A stretch of 64,000 nt of DNA from Moheibacter stercoris (GTDB lineage Bacteria; Bacteroidota; Bacteroidia; Flavobacteriales; Weeksellaceae). This document shows positions 15,238 to 23,351 of this stretch, in pieces. Position 1 is the first letter of the stretch, and every line of letters starts with the position of its first letter. The notes under the pieces were generated by a model. The model made no database searches. It was not told the origin of the DNA and worked only from the letters and a program-made list of their open reading frames with translations. The DNA is taken from NCBI RefSeq assembly GCF_040545805.1, contig NZ_JBEPMO010000006.1, positions 86,255 to 150,254 on the forward strand, written 5' to 3'. Both the position numbers and the translations under genes were made by a program.

Positions 15238-15530
15238 TTTAAAAATTCATTTTAAAGCGATTTAAGCGATTTATTTTTTTTCAATGAAACTTCCCTTGAA
15301 AAATTTCTAAAAAGCCCTGAAATGAAGCATTGAAACGCAATTTACATTTGTAATTTACAATTGTAAATAATAAAGACTGACATATTGACCCATATGAGGA
15401 TGTTTTTTATTATAAATATAAAATTATAACTTATAATATTATTTTTCAGTTATTTATATTTCTTAAACTAAACTATTAATTCAATTCTAGTTTAAGTAGA
15501 TTTGGCAGTTTTAGGGAATTTCAGTCGATT
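15238..15530. other. AT-rich intergenic stretch with tandem operator-like palindromes
   Basis: No gene is supported here. It contains two abutting TTTAC-N4-GTAAA-type sites at 15341-15354 and 15354-15367. The second lies inside a perfect 16-bp palindrome, ATTTACAATTGTAAAT (15353-15368). The stretch from about 15405 to 15480 is nearly pure A/T. Confidence 0.6.
15341..15367. promoter_or_regulatory. Tandem TTTAC-N4-GTAAA operator sites
   Basis: Site 1 (15341-15354) reads TTTACATTTGTAAT, one mismatch from the palindrome. Site 2 (15354-15367) reads TTTACAATTGTAAA, perfect. Their centres are 13 bp apart. A third perfect site overlaps the XRE promoter at 15550-15563, so these are probably bound by that regulator. 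Confidence 0.6.
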
Positions 15531-15563
15531 TTGAAATGTAAATTTTCTGTTTACCTTTGTAAA
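15531..15563 (+). promoter_or_regulatory. Promoter and operator of the XRE regulator
   Basis: TTG (15531-15533), an 18-bp spacer, then TACCTTTG (15552-15559) fits the Bacteroidota -33/-7 promoter. The -7 box lies inside a perfect TTTAC-CTTT-GTAAA palindrome (15550-15563) that ends directly at the ATG. A protein bound there would block transcription, so autorepression is likely. Only 4 nt separate the box from the start codon, so the mRNA would be leaderless. Confidence 0.7.
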
Positions 15564-16013
15564 ATGGACGTAAAAAATCGCATCATAGAAATTCTCGAAA
15601 AATCGGGACTCACACCCTCTGAATTTGCCGACAAAATTGACGTGCAACGATCAGCAATTTCTCATATCACATCGGGACGAAATAAACCGAGTTTGGAATT
15701 TTTGATTAAAATCAAACAAGCATTTCCTGAAATTGATACCGATTGGTTGGTTTTTGGAATCGAAAAAGAAGAAATTTCAGAGGAAATTTTGCCCGAAAAA
15801 GAAATTCAGGAAACTTCAACTAGCTCCTTTCCTACTCTATTTGATTCTATTGAAGAAGGCTCAAAATTGGAAATTTCATCAGAAAACAACTCCAATGAAA
15901 GTCTTAATGAATCTCAAAAACTAGATTCAGAAATTTCTACCGAAAGAAAGTTGATCAAAACCCTATTATTTTATAGCGATGGAAGTTTTGAAGAATTCAA
16001 TCCGATCGATTAA
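15564..16013 (+). CDS. XRE-family helix-turn-helix regulator
   Basis: From ATG 15564 the protein is 149 residues. Residues 1-62 form an HTH_3 domain (TPSEFADKIDVQRSAISHITSGRNKPS). A long acidic, Ser- and Glu-rich linker follows, and the end LLFYSDGSFEEFNP is a motif seen on many flavobacterial XRE proteins. It should bind short palindromes as a dimer. The TTTAC-N4-GTAAA palindrome covering its own -7 box is the best candidate site. A start at 15531 would overlap the promoter and is rejected. Confidence 0.88.
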   Translation: MDVKNRIIEILEKSGLTPSEFADKIDVQRSAISHITSGRNKPSLEFLIKIKQAFPEIDTDWLVFGIEKEEISEEILPEKEIQETSTSSFPTLFDSIEEGSKLEISSENNSNESLNESQKLDSEISTERKLIKTLLFYSDGSFEEFNPID

Positions 16014-16046
16014 AAATTCAAAAAATCCCGTATATTAGAGGGATAA

Positions 16047-16631
16047 ATGAATTATTTAGCGCATCAATTTTTGTCTTTTCAAAATGCTGACTTACAGCTT
16101 GGAAATTTATATGGAGAAATCGTTCGAGGAAAAGATTTCGAAAATTTTACGGGAGATCTACGAAAAGGAATTCTACTTCATCGTTCCATCGACACTTTTA
16201 CAGATGCGCACGAGATTGTTAAAAAAAGTTCCAAAAAATTTCACGATAAATACGGGAAATACGCGCCCATCATTGTCGATGTGGTCTATGATTATTATTT
16301 AATCAAAAATTGGCATCGCTTTACAGATTTAGACTTTGAGGAATTTACAGAAAATGCCTATCAGCTCTTCCGAATGCATTTTGATGAATTCCCGCCCAAA
16401 TTACAATACATCATGAAACACCTTTTGGATTATGATTGGTTTCATAATTATCAAAGTCTGGAAGGAATCGGCAAAACCTTAAATGGAATCAGCCAAAGAA
16501 GTAAGTTTCAAAATAACATTGGTTCATCGGTCAAGGAAATTGAAGAGAATTACGAAGAACTCGATCAGGAATTTCAGGCTTTTTTCCCTGAATTAATTCA
16601 ACATTGTCAAAATTTTATTTCGAATTCTTAA
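16047..16631 (+). CDS. Acyl carrier protein phosphodiesterase (AcpH-like)
   Basis: 194 residues with the family pattern MNYLAHQFLS, GNLYGEIVRG, FTGDLRKGILLHRSIDTFTDAH and VDVVYDYYLIKNW. The His and Asp residues place it in the HD-like ACP phosphodiesterase family, which removes 4'-phosphopantetheine from holo-ACP. It lies 33 bp after the XRE gene on the same strand and may be read from the same promoter. Confidence 0.87.
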   Translation: MNYLAHQFLSFQNADLQLGNLYGEIVRGKDFENFTGDLRKGILLHRSIDTFTDAHEIVKKSSKKFHDKYGKYAPIIVDVVYDYYLIKNWHRFTDLDFEEFTENAYQLFRMHFDEFPPKLQYIMKHLLDYDWFHNYQSLEGIGKTLNGISQRSKFQNNIGSSVKEIEENYEELDQEFQAFFPELIQHCQNFISNS

Positions 16632-16740
16632 TTTTTTAGAATTTCTAAAAATACCATCCAATAAATTCTAGAAAATAGGTAGTCACAAATTTTGGAATTC
16701 CTCTTAATATCGTATTTTTAGCCATCAAATATGAAAAACG

Positions 16741-18369
16741 ATGGATTTACTTTTCAATCAAAGAGAAGATAAAAATAAACTTCAAATTTCCGATTTGAAG
16801 AGACGATTAGCAGAAATACATTTAGGTGGTGGAGCTAAACGAATTGAGAAATACAAGGAGAAAGGAAAGCTAACCGCAAGAGAGCGTGTGGAATATCTAT
16901 TGGATAAAGGGAAACCTTCTGTTGAAATTGGTGCTTTTGCCGGATACGAAATGTATGAAGAAGAAGGAGGATGTCCTAGCGCGGGAGTCGTAGTAGTAAT
17001 TGGATATGTATCTGGAAAACAATGTATAGTTGTTGCAAATGATGCAACCGTTAAAGCTGGAGCTTGGTTTCCTATTTCGGGAAAGAAGAATTTACGTGCG
17101 CAAGAAATCGCAATGGAAAACCGATTGCCGATTATTTATTTAGTAGATAGCGCAGGTGTTTATTTACCAATGCAGGCCGAAATTTTCCCCGACAAAGAAC
17201 ATTTCGGACGAATTTTCCGCAACAATGCCATAATGAGTTCAATGGGAATCACACAAATTGCAGCTGTGATGGGAAGTTGTGTTGCTGGAGGTGCATACTT
17301 ACCCATTATGAGCGATGAAGCGATGATTGTGGATAAAACCGGGTCTATTTTCCTTGCTGGAAGTTATTTGGTGAAAGCCGCGATCGGAGAAGACATCGAC
17401 AACGAAACCCTTGGAGGTGCCACTACGCATTGTGAAGTTTCGGGCGTAACCGATTATAAAGCGAAAAATGACCAAGATGCTTTGGATCGAATCAAATCCA
17501 TTATGGGCAAAATTGGCGATTACGATAAAGCAGGCTTTAATCGAATTGAAGCGGCAAAACCAGCGGAAGATGAAAAAGAAATTTATGGAATTTTACCCGT
17601 AAGTCGTACAGAGCAATACGATATGTACGATATCATCAAACGTTTGGTGGACAATTCAGAATTTGATGAATACAAAGGAGATTATGGGAAATCTTTGATT
17701 TGTTGTTATGCGCGAATTGATGGATGGGCCGTTGGAATTGTTGCCAATCAGCGTAAAATCGTAAAATCCAAAAAAGATGGAATGCAGTTCGGTGGTGTGA
17801 TTTATTCGGATTCAGCGGATAAAGCCACAAGATTTATCGCGAATTGTAACCAAAAGAAAATTCCATTGGTCTTTTTGCAAGATGTAACGGGCTTTATGGT
17901 GGGCTCGAAATCGGAACACGGAGGAATCATCAAAGATGGCGCAAAAATGGTAAATGCGGTTTCCAATTCAGTGGTTCCGAAATTTACGGTTATCATTGGA
18001 AATTCATATGGAGCTGGAAATTATGCTATGTGCGGAAAAGCCTACGATCCGAGATTGATTTTTGCTTGGCCTTCGGCTCAATTGGCGGTAATGGGTGGTG
18101 AGCAAGCGGCAAAAGTATTGTTGCAAATTCAGGAAGCTTCATTAAAAGCCAAAGGGGAAGTCATTGACGAAAAGAAAAAGGCAGAATTATTGGAAGAAAT
18201 CACTGCGAAATACAATGCTCAAACAAGTCCTTATTATGCTGCGGCAAGAATCTGGACCGATGCAGTAATTGATCCATTGGATACGCGTAAATGGATTTCA
18301 ATGGGAATTGAAGCTGCCAACCACGCTCCTATTGAGAAACCGTTTAATTTGGGAGTTATTCAAACTTAA
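16741..18369 (+). CDS. Acyl-CoA carboxylase, carboxyltransferase (beta) subunit
   Basis: 542 residues. Both crotonase-like halves of a biotin-dependent carboxyltransferase are present. The N-terminal half has GGGAKRIEKYKEKGKLTARERV, LVDSAGVYLPMQ and GSCVAGGAYLPIMSDE. The C-terminal half has FLQDVTGFMVG, GNSYGAGNYAMCGKAYDP and MGGEQAAKVL. The sequence is closest in feel to methylcrotonyl-CoA carboxylase beta, with propionyl-CoA carboxylase as the alternative. It moves carboxyl from biotin to an acyl-CoA. No biotin carboxylase alpha subunit is adjacent. A strong terminator follows, so it appears monocistronic. Confidence 0.93.
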   Translation: MDLLFNQREDKNKLQISDLKRRLAEIHLGGGAKRIEKYKEKGKLTARERVEYLLDKGKPSVEIGAFAGYEMYEEEGGCPSAGVVVVIGYVSGKQCIVVANDATVKAGAWFPISGKKNLRAQEIAMENRLPIIYLVDSAGVYLPMQAEIFPDKEHFGRIFRNNAIMSSMGITQIAAVMGSCVAGGAYLPIMSDEAMIVDKTGSIFLAGSYLVKAAIGEDIDNETLGGATTHCEVSGVTDYKAKNDQDALDRIKSIMGKIGDYDKAGFNRIEAAKPAEDEKEIYGILPVSRTEQYDMYDIIKRLVDNSEFDEYKGDYGKSLICCYARIDGWAVGIVANQRKIVKSKKDGMQFGGVIYSDSADKATRFIANCNQKKIPLVFLQDVTGFMVGSKSEHGGIIKDGAKMVNAVSNSVVPKFTVIIGNSYGAGNYAMCGKAYDPRLIFAWPSAQLAVMGGEQAAKVLLQIQEASLKAKGEVIDEKKKAELLEEITAKYNAQTSPYYAAARIWTDAVIDPLDTRKWISMGIEAANHAPIEKPFNLGVIQT

Positions 18370-18391
18370 AATTTATTTTTTCAATACAACA

Positions 18392-18424
18392 AGAGTCGAA
18401 GAAAAGCATTCGGCTCTTTTTTTT
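18392..18424 (+). terminator. Rho-independent terminator after the carboxylase gene
   Basis: AGAGTCGA (18392-18399) pairs with TCGGCTCT (18410-18417), with one G-U pair, and is followed by a run of about eight T. Confidence 0.85.
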
Positions 18425-18441
18425 AAAGAAAATATTCGATT

Positions 18442-18449
18442 TATATTTG
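18442..18449 (+). promoter_or_regulatory. -7 box TATATTTG of the DUF3667 gene
   Basis: A full TAnnTTTG match 19 nt before the ATG at 18469. Confidence 0.6.
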
Positions 18450-18468
18450 TTCAAAGTTTAGGGAAAAT

Positions 18469-19236
18469 ATGGAAATCTGTCAAAATTGCCAGCACGAAAT
18501 CAATTTGAATTATTGTCCGAATTGTGGCCAGAAGAAATACAAACGAATTGACGCTACTTACTTGAAAGATGAGATTCAATATACCTTACTCCATACCAAT
18601 AAAGGATTTTTCTATACCTTAAAGAAAATCATTTCGAAGCCTGGACAAACTACGAAAGAATATTTAGATGGAAATCGTGTCAATCACTACAAACCTTTGT
18701 TGCTGGTTTTCGTTTTAACAGGTATTTCTACCTTCATCTCCTATAAGGTATTGAATATGGGCGATGTAATGACTTCATTTTTCGAAGAAGCTTACAAAGA
18801 AGCTGGCAATCAGACTTTTTCGCAGAATTACACGGCGTTTTTATACAATTACACTACATTGATCATCATGTCATTTTTACCTTTTTTTGCGCTCAGCTCC
18901 TATTTGGCCTTTAAAAAACAAGGGCATAATTATTTTGAACATGTCATTATCAATTCGTTTTTCTATGTTCTTTATACAATTGCGATAATTTTTATTATTT
19001 CTCCCATTCTTTACTTCATCAAAGATCCTCAAACTTATCTTTTGATTAGTTTCGGAGCTACAATCTTAGGATATCCTTTGATTATTTGGTTTTATAAAGG
19101 ACTTTATCCACAATTAAGTATAGGTCAACTTTTAGGAAAAACAACTTTAATGGCTATTTACGCCATCATTATTTATTTAGCTGTTTCGATTTTTTCAGGA
19201 ATAGTGGTTACAATTTTTAAAGTTATCCTAAATTAA
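18469..19236 (+). CDS. DUF3667 zinc-ribbon membrane protein
   Basis: 255 residues. The N-terminus carries two CxxC pairs (CQNC and CPNC, about residues 4-20), forming a zinc ribbon. A short conserved linker and five or so membrane helices follow, from about residue 78 to the end. DUF3667 proteins are common in Bacteroidota and have no known function. The last 4 bp overlap the convergent haemoglobin gene. Confidence 0.85.
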   Translation: MEICQNCQHEINLNYCPNCGQKKYKRIDATYLKDEIQYTLLHTNKGFFYTLKKIISKPGQTTKEYLDGNRVNHYKPLLLVFVLTGISTFISYKVLNMGDVMTSFFEEAYKEAGNQTFSQNYTAFLYNYTTLIIMSFLPFFALSSYLAFKKQGHNYFEHVIINSFFYVLYTIAIIFIISPILYFIKDPQTYLLISFGATILGYPLIIWFYKGLYPQLSIGQLLGKTTLMAIYAIIIYLAVSIFSGIVVTIFKVILN

Positions 19237-19631
19237 AGAATAGGTTTTTCTTGTTGATTGGCTCGAAAATAATTGATTTTGACTTGAAACATTTCAGCCA
19301 TACGATTGCCTTGCCATTTGGCGAGTTCTGCATTTTTACCTTTAAAAAGTTCATCTACTGTGCCAAAAAATAATTTGAGCCAGCGGTCAAAGTGTTCTTT
19401 TTCCACCGGCAATTTCATATGCGGTACAAAGGGTCGCCCGGAATAAGTGTGCTCACCCAACAAAATCGTTTGCCAAAAGCTGTACATCTTTTCCAAATGC
19501 TCCGGCCAGCGATCCTGAATCACATCGTCAAAAATATAACCAATGAGTTCATCCTGACGAACTCTTCCATAAAATGTATCGACCAAATTCTTTACATCTT
19601 CCAGATTTTCTATATCTCTTTTTACTTCCAT
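19233..19631 (-). CDS. Group III truncated haemoglobin
   Basis: 132 residues, the size of a 2-over-2 globin. A B10-type Tyr is present in DTFYGRV (Tyr21), and the proximal His is probably His80 in KLPVEKEHFDRWL, a pattern typical of group III (Ctb-like) truncated haemoglobins. It would bind O2 or NO in the cytoplasm; NO detoxification is the best guess from context. It is 12 bp downstream of an Rrf2 regulator with Fe-S ligands and almost certainly shares its transcript. Confidence 0.9.
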   Translation of the reverse strand: MEVKRDIENLEDVKNLVDTFYGRVRQDELIGYIFDDVIQDRWPEHLEKMYSFWQTILLGEHTYSGRPFVPHMKLPVEKEHFDRWLKLFFGTVDELFKGKNAELAKWQGNRMAEMFQVKINYFRANQQEKPIL

Positions 19632-19643
19632 AATCTTTAAAAT

Positions 19644-20078
19644 TTATCGAACCAAAACCGATTCTCCCGATTTCAGTTTCATTGCCAAATCAAATACTGT
19701 TGTTGTTTTCAACATCGTTTTCAGTTCCGTTCTGATTTTGATGAAATCATTGTGAAGTGGGCAGGGATTTTCAGCATCGCAATGACTCAGTCCGAGTCCG
19801 CAACCTTCATAAACCGAATTTCCATCAATAGCCGAAACAATTTCTTCGAGTTTTATTTCCCTTAATCTTTCGGGATCTATGTAGAACCCCCCATTTGGAC
19901 CGGTTTGGGAAAATACGATGTTTACTTTGGTCAAAATCCCGAGCAACTTGGCTGTAAAAGCAAGTGGTAAATCGGAATTTTCAGCAATCTCTCCTACTTT
20001 AATCCTTCTACCTTCCAAGGATTGCGTGGTAATGTAAATGATCGCTTTGATGCCGTATTCGCAGGATTTTGAAAACAT
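19644..20078 (-). CDS. Rrf2-family Fe-S transcriptional regulator (NsrR/IscR-like)
   Basis: 144 residues. The winged helix includes GRRIKVGEIAENSDLP and a wing with TGPNGGFYI. Cys93, Cys100 and Cys106 (C-x6-C-x5-C) match the three cluster ligands of NsrR and IscR. It heads a two-gene operon with the truncated haemoglobin, which points to NO or O2 sensing. Its -7 box lies inside an inverted repeat (AAATACAAA-N10-TTTGTATTT), so autorepression is likely. Confidence 0.9.
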   Translation of the reverse strand: MFSKSCEYGIKAIIYITTQSLEGRRIKVGEIAENSDLPLAFTAKLLGILTKVNIVFSQTGPNGGFYIDPERLREIKLEEIVSAIDGNSVYEGCGLGLSHCDAENPCPLHNDFIKIRTELKTMLKTTTVFDLAMKLKSGESVLVR

Positions 20079-20090
20079 CTTCTTGGTTTT

Positions 20091-20118
20091 AAATACAAAG
20101 TTAGTGTTATTTGTATTT
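20091..20118 (-). promoter_or_regulatory. Promoter and candidate operator of the Rrf2/haemoglobin operon
   Basis: AAATACAAA (20091-20099) and TTTGTATTT (20110-20118) form a perfect 9-bp inverted repeat with a 10-bp gap. The -7 box TAACTTTG (minus strand, 20096-20103) is embedded in it, 17 nt before the ATG. The site is 28 bp long, as expected for a dimeric Rrf2 protein. Confidence 0.65.
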
Positions 20119-20267
20119 AAGACAAATTTATCTTAAATTAAATCAAGATGATTTTCAGCAGTTTAAATTGGAAGTTCACATTAGTTTTGAATTAAAAAAG
20201 ATGAAAATTATCTCAGTGTAAGTCAATCAATTAACGGTGTTTAAAGAATCATAATTAATTTAGGAAT

Positions 20268-20840
20268 TCAAAAAAATGTTTTGAAAATATAGTTCAAATC
20301 CGACCAAACGCTTTGGTTCTGAACATAATCTTTGTTGATTTTCACCTTTTCAGGCCAAATTACTTCGTCGTTGTATTCTAGCGGATTTTCTTGGTTATTC
20401 AGTAATTCTTCTTCGTTTCGAAAGGCAATTTGCGCTGGCCCTGTAATTCCGGGTTTTACATCGAGAATAATACGATTTTCCCCTTCTAAAACATCGGCAT
20501 AGCCTTTCACATCGGGTCTTGGTCCTACAAAACTCATATCGCCCAATAGGATATTGAAAAGTTGCGGCATTTCGTCTAATTTGGTATTTCTGATGAAATT
20601 TCCAAACTTGGTTATTTCATGTGTTTTTTGTGTCGTTACAAATGAATTAGAATTACCTTTCATCGAACGAATTTTATAGATAGAAAAAACCTGTCCATTT
20701 TTACCGATTCGTTCTTGAGAAAATAATCCAAATTTCCCTGTATCAATCGTAGCAACCATTACTAGTATGATAATGATAGGCAATAAAATTGGAAGTAATA
20801 AAATTGCTAAACAATAATCAAACAAGGATTTGGCCCACAT
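20268..20840 (-). CDS. Monotopic phosphoglycosyl transferase (PglC/WcaJ-type sugar transferase)
   Basis: 190 residues, only the catalytic bacterial sugar-transferase domain. An N-terminal re-entrant hydrophobic segment (about 8-32) is followed by RIGKNGQVFSIYKIRSM, the catalytic Asp-Glu pair in LDEMPQLFNIL, GDMSFVGPRPDV and KPGITGPAQI. It transfers a sugar-1-phosphate from a UDP-sugar to undecaprenyl phosphate, starting repeat-unit assembly. It abuts the Wzc gene and is last in the operon. A second, polytopic initiating transferase lies five kilobases upstream in the same operon. Confidence 0.92.
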   Translation of the reverse strand: MWAKSLFDYCLAILLLPILLPIIIILVMVATIDTGKFGLFSQERIGKNGQVFSIYKIRSMKGNSNSFVTTQKTHEITKFGNFIRNTKLDEMPQLFNILLGDMSFVGPRPDVKGYADVLEGENRIILDVKPGITGPAQIAFRNEEELLNNQENPLEYNDEVIWPEKVKINKDYVQNQSVWSDLNYIFKTFF

Positions 20841-23336
20841 TTAACGCTTTTTGAAATACGTTCGAATGTCAATCATACGTTTGATACGTCCTATAACACT
20901 TGGGTCATAATTCGCGTCTTCCTCAAAATAGCCATAACCATAACCATAGCCGTAGCCATATCCGTACCCATAACCATATCCGTAACTTCCTTTGACTTGA
21001 AAATCGTTTAAGATGATTCCAATATTGGAAACTTCACCTTCATCGTATTTATCGGAAATACGTTTCACAAATCCTCGATACGTATAATCGAAACGAGTCA
21101 CATAAAGTGTTGCATCGGCAAAATGCATCAAATCATAAGCATCGGCAACCAAGGAAACTGGAGGTGTATCTAGTACAATGTAATCGTATTCGGCTTTCAA
21201 AGAATTGATTAATTCGTTTAAATTTTCCGATAATAAAAGTTCAGAAGGATTGGGCGGAATTGGACCACCTGTAATAACATCCAAATTGGGAACTTTTGAA
21301 TTTTGAATCACTTCTTCTTTGGTAGAATTCCCTGATAAATAATTGGATAGACCTTTTTTGTTTGAAAGTTCAAATTCATCAAAAATTTTAGGTTTACGCA
21401 AATCCATTCCAATTAAAATGGTTTTCTTCCCACTTGCAGCCAAAATTGTCGACATATTCATCGAAACAAAGGTTTTTCCTTCTCCACCGACAGAAGATGT
21501 TATCAAAATTGTTTTCTTTGGATCTTTGTTGGACTTTTTATAAAGAAATTGCAAATTACTTCTAATGGCTCTAAAAGCTTCTGAAATCCCTGATTTAGGT
21601 CTTTCTAATACAACCAAAGGATTATTATCTGAATTATTTCCAATTGTTCCGATAAAAGGAATGTTGGTTAATTTCACAATATCTGGAATACCCTTAATTT
21701 TTGTATCAAAAATCTCTCTTAGCAATAAATAGATAGTTGGAATAATTAAAGCAATAAGTATCGCAGTTAACATATTCGCTCTTTTGTTAGGCGATATGGG
21801 AGCTTGACCTAAATTTTTCGCTTTATCGATAATATTTACATCGGAAACTGTCGATGCTATAGATAATTCTGCTTGGCTATATTGTGAAAGCAATTGGTTG
21901 TAGAGTACATCATTTACCTCATATCCTCTAGCGACATCCAAAAACTTCTTTTCTTGTTCAGGCAATTGGTAAGCTCTGGAATTGTAATGACCTATTTTGG
22001 TATTTATATCTCCTAATTCTTTGTTAAGTCTATTTTTTGATGTATTGATCATACCTTGGATAGCAGATTTTGAATCTGCTATTCTAGCTTCAATTTCAGA
22101 AATTTCTCTAGTACCAGATTTATAAAGTAATTTTAATTCATCGCGTTGTTGTTCAAGGCTTCTTAAATTACTTACCTCTGAAACGAAATTCCCTTCGCTT
22201 AAACCAACAATCTGCAAGTCAATCATTCCTTTAGTTCCTGATTGATAAATATTATTACTTACAGAATTTAACGTATTGATTTTATCTTGCATCGTAGCTT
22301 TTTCAAGCTCTAATGACTTTAAGTTTCCTAAAATGTCACCTTTTTCTCCACCAAAATCATAAATATTTTCACGTTTTTGCAAATTTTGATACTCAATAGA
22401 AGCACTATCAACTTTTGCTTTGGCAATACCAATTTGTTGACCAATATACTTTAAGGTATTTATGGCCATTTGATTTTTTTCGTTTAATTCTTTTTCCTTT
22501 AAAAGCTCCAACGAATTATTGATAACGTCGATTGCCTCTTCTTGCGAATAGGACACTTTTGAAATTGATAAGATCGAACTTCCTTTACCTAATGCATTAA
22601 CTTGAATTCCACTTTGAACTCTTGATGCTGCACGATCTAAATTGGTTAATACAAAAGAATATTTATCTTCTGGATTGAAGAATTTCTTACCTTCTAAAAT
22701 TTGAAATCGATAATGATCAGAAGTTATCCATTCGCTAAATTTCCCTTTGGAAGGAAATTTAACAGGAATGCTTTTTCCCAAAATCGTGTCCATTGTATAA
22801 TTGTAAAGTAAGTTTGAAGATGGATTGGAAATTGGTTTAATTTCAAATGTCGTATTATCAATTTTCCTTATTTCTAATTCAACCCCCACAATCTGATTAT
22901 GCGTTGTATCTACTTTCACAATAAAAGGTGAAGCATCTCGATGAGAATTAGATTTTTTTAACGTCCCTTCTTCCATATAAGCGACGTATGCTTCTATACG
23001 CTTCGCTACATCAAAGGCATGGGTTCTGGATTCCAAAACCTTAGTAAGGATATCTGTTTTCCCACCAGATCCACCCCAGATAAAGTTAATGGAATTCCCT
23101 CCAAAATCACTACCTCCTTGACTTTTTGAAGATACATTAAAGGTCGCATCCCCTTGATACATGCGATCTAAATAATAATTATTGATAAAATAGGCAATAA
23201 AAATTGCAAAAATTAAGGATAACAAATAAATCACCCAATTTCTAAGAAGTCGAGGAATAAATCGATCAATTTCAAAGAATAGTAAGGAATTTTTCTTTTT
23301 TAAATTGGTAGAATGAGATGGTTGATTATGGTCCAT
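20841..23336 (-). CDS. Wzc-type polysaccharide co-polymerase and bacterial tyrosine kinase
   Basis: 831 residues. The Wzz domain has membrane helices near 35-55 and 510-530 and periplasmic coiled coils between. The cytoplasmic kinase has Walker A SVGGEGKT (near 615), Walker A' ILIGMDLRKPK and Walker B YDYIVLDTPP. The tail is remarkable: residues 785-803 are Tyr followed by nine Gly-Tyr repeats, a likely autophosphorylation cluster. It controls chain length and export together with the Wza-like lipoprotein encoded 15 bp upstream. Confidence 0.94.
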   Translation of the reverse strand: MDHNQPSHSTNLKKKNSLLFFEIDRFIPRLLRNWVIYLLSLIFAIFIAYFINNYYLDRMYQGDATFNVSSKSQGGSDFGGNSINFIWGGSGGKTDILTKVLESRTHAFDVAKRIEAYVAYMEEGTLKKSNSHRDASPFIVKVDTTHNQIVGVELEIRKIDNTTFEIKPISNPSSNLLYNYTMDTILGKSIPVKFPSKGKFSEWITSDHYRFQILEGKKFFNPEDKYSFVLTNLDRAASRVQSGIQVNALGKGSSILSISKVSYSQEEAIDVINNSLELLKEKELNEKNQMAINTLKYIGQQIGIAKAKVDSASIEYQNLQKRENIYDFGGEKGDILGNLKSLELEKATMQDKINTLNSVSNNIYQSGTKGMIDLQIVGLSEGNFVSEVSNLRSLEQQRDELKLLYKSGTREISEIEARIADSKSAIQGMINTSKNRLNKELGDINTKIGHYNSRAYQLPEQEKKFLDVARGYEVNDVLYNQLLSQYSQAELSIASTVSDVNIIDKAKNLGQAPISPNKRANMLTAILIALIIPTIYLLLREIFDTKIKGIPDIVKLTNIPFIGTIGNNSDNNPLVVLERPKSGISEAFRAIRSNLQFLYKKSNKDPKKTILITSSVGGEGKTFVSMNMSTILAASGKKTILIGMDLRKPKIFDEFELSNKKGLSNYLSGNSTKEEVIQNSKVPNLDVITGGPIPPNPSELLLSENLNELINSLKAEYDYIVLDTPPVSLVADAYDLMHFADATLYVTRFDYTYRGFVKRISDKYDEGEVSNIGIILNDFQVKGSYGYGYGYGYGYGYGYGYGYFEEDANYDPSVIGRIKRMIDIRTYFKKR
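20928..20984 (-). repeat. 57-bp hexanucleotide tandem repeat coding (Gly-Tyr)9 in the Wzc tail
   Basis: Nineteen codons alternate Tyr (TAT/TAC) and Gly (GGN) without interruption. Codon choice varies between units, so the tract is degenerate at the DNA level. Slippage would stay in frame and change tyrosine number in two-residue steps. Confidence 0.85.
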
Positions 23337-23351
23337 AAAAATTCCTATTGA

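Noticed and set aside
16741..18369. Calling the carboxylase firmly methylcrotonyl-CoA or propionyl-CoA specific.
   Set aside because: The carboxyltransferase fold is clear, but substrate-deciding residues and the alpha subunit are not available in the window.
20928..20984. A possible CRISPR-like or non-coding tandem repeat.
   Set aside because: There are no spacers. The units are 6 bp and in frame, coding Gly-Tyr within the Wzc-type kinase.
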